Below, piece by piece: positions 7,802 through 7,913 of a DNA stretch of 7,913 nt. The position numbers and the translations under genes are program-made. This DNA comes from Desulfonatronum sp. (lineage in GTDB: Bacteria > Desulfobacterota > Desulfovibrionia > Desulfovibrionales > Desulfonatronaceae). The stretch is taken from positions 1-7,913 of the forward strand of contig SKYX01000248.1 of the NCBI GenBank assembly GCA_007127655.1, in the 5' to 3' direction. Position 1 is the first letter of the stretch. Each line of letters begins with the position of its first letter. Under the pieces are notes generated by a model. The model was not told where the DNA came from. It did not search any database and saw only the letters and a list, made by a program, of their open reading frames with translations.

Positions 7802-7840
7802 AGTCTTCCGTATCCTGAACAAATAAATAACGGATTGCAA

Positions 7841-7913
7841 ATGCAAATGTGGCAATGCATCCGTTCTCGTCGTTGGCCATACTTCATGGACGAAGTAGCC
7901 TCGAAAGGCGACG
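7841..7913 (+). CDS. Possible start of a further gene, cut by the window edge
   Basis: From ATG at 7841 the frame stays open to the end of the window for 24 codons, beginning MQMWQCIRSRRWPYFMDEV. A second ATG is at 7847. Only a weak GGA (7832-7834) precedes it, and 24 open codons are not strong evidence. The product is not recognised. Confidence 0.25.
   Translation, partial: MQMWQCIRSRRWPYFMDEVASKGD

Overview
The window looks like chromosomal DNA of a GC-rich proteobacterium. A sulfate-reducing Desulfovibrionales-type organism is my best guess, from the metY-cysK pair and the style of the large regulators, but nothing in the window proves the lineage. All supported genes lie on the + strand.

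Region 1 (1-1723) is a sulfur-assimilation unit. It holds the C-terminal half of an O-acetylhomoserine sulfhydrylase (metY, cut by the left edge exactly at its PLP lysine) and a complete O-acetylserine sulfhydrylase (cysK) 23 bp downstream. A short hairpin with a T-tract probably ends the unit. Both enzymes fix sulfide, one into homocysteine and the other into cysteine.

Region 2 (about 1724-2291) is an AT-richer stretch with no convincing gene but with several ordered DNA signals. These are a pair of 17-bp direct repeats with a 22-bp period, a 171-bp imperfect inverted repeat able to fold into a long hairpin, and a promoter with a perfect TTGACA box. The -10 area of that promoter is overlapped by a perfect 14-bp palindrome.

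Region 3 (2292-7683) holds two large, tandem regulators that overlap by 56 bp. The first (1091 aa) is a MalT-like STAND ATPase with a long helical-repeat middle and a C-terminal SARP-type winged helix plus BTAD domain. The second (723 aa) aligns by eye with the first only from just after the ATPase/winged-helix block onward. It therefore looks like an ATPase-less paralogue with its own DNA-binding and BTAD domains. A strong Shine-Dalgarno inside the end of the first gene indicates translational coupling, so the two products probably work together, perhaps as a heteromeric activator. The inducer and target genes cannot be read from the window.

Region 4 (7680-7913) holds a possible 29-aa micro-ORF with an ATGA overlap and a good Shine-Dalgarno, followed by a short non-coding stretch. 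A tentative ORF starts there and runs off the right edge. No tRNA, rRNA, CRISPR array, transposase gene or integrase gene was seen.
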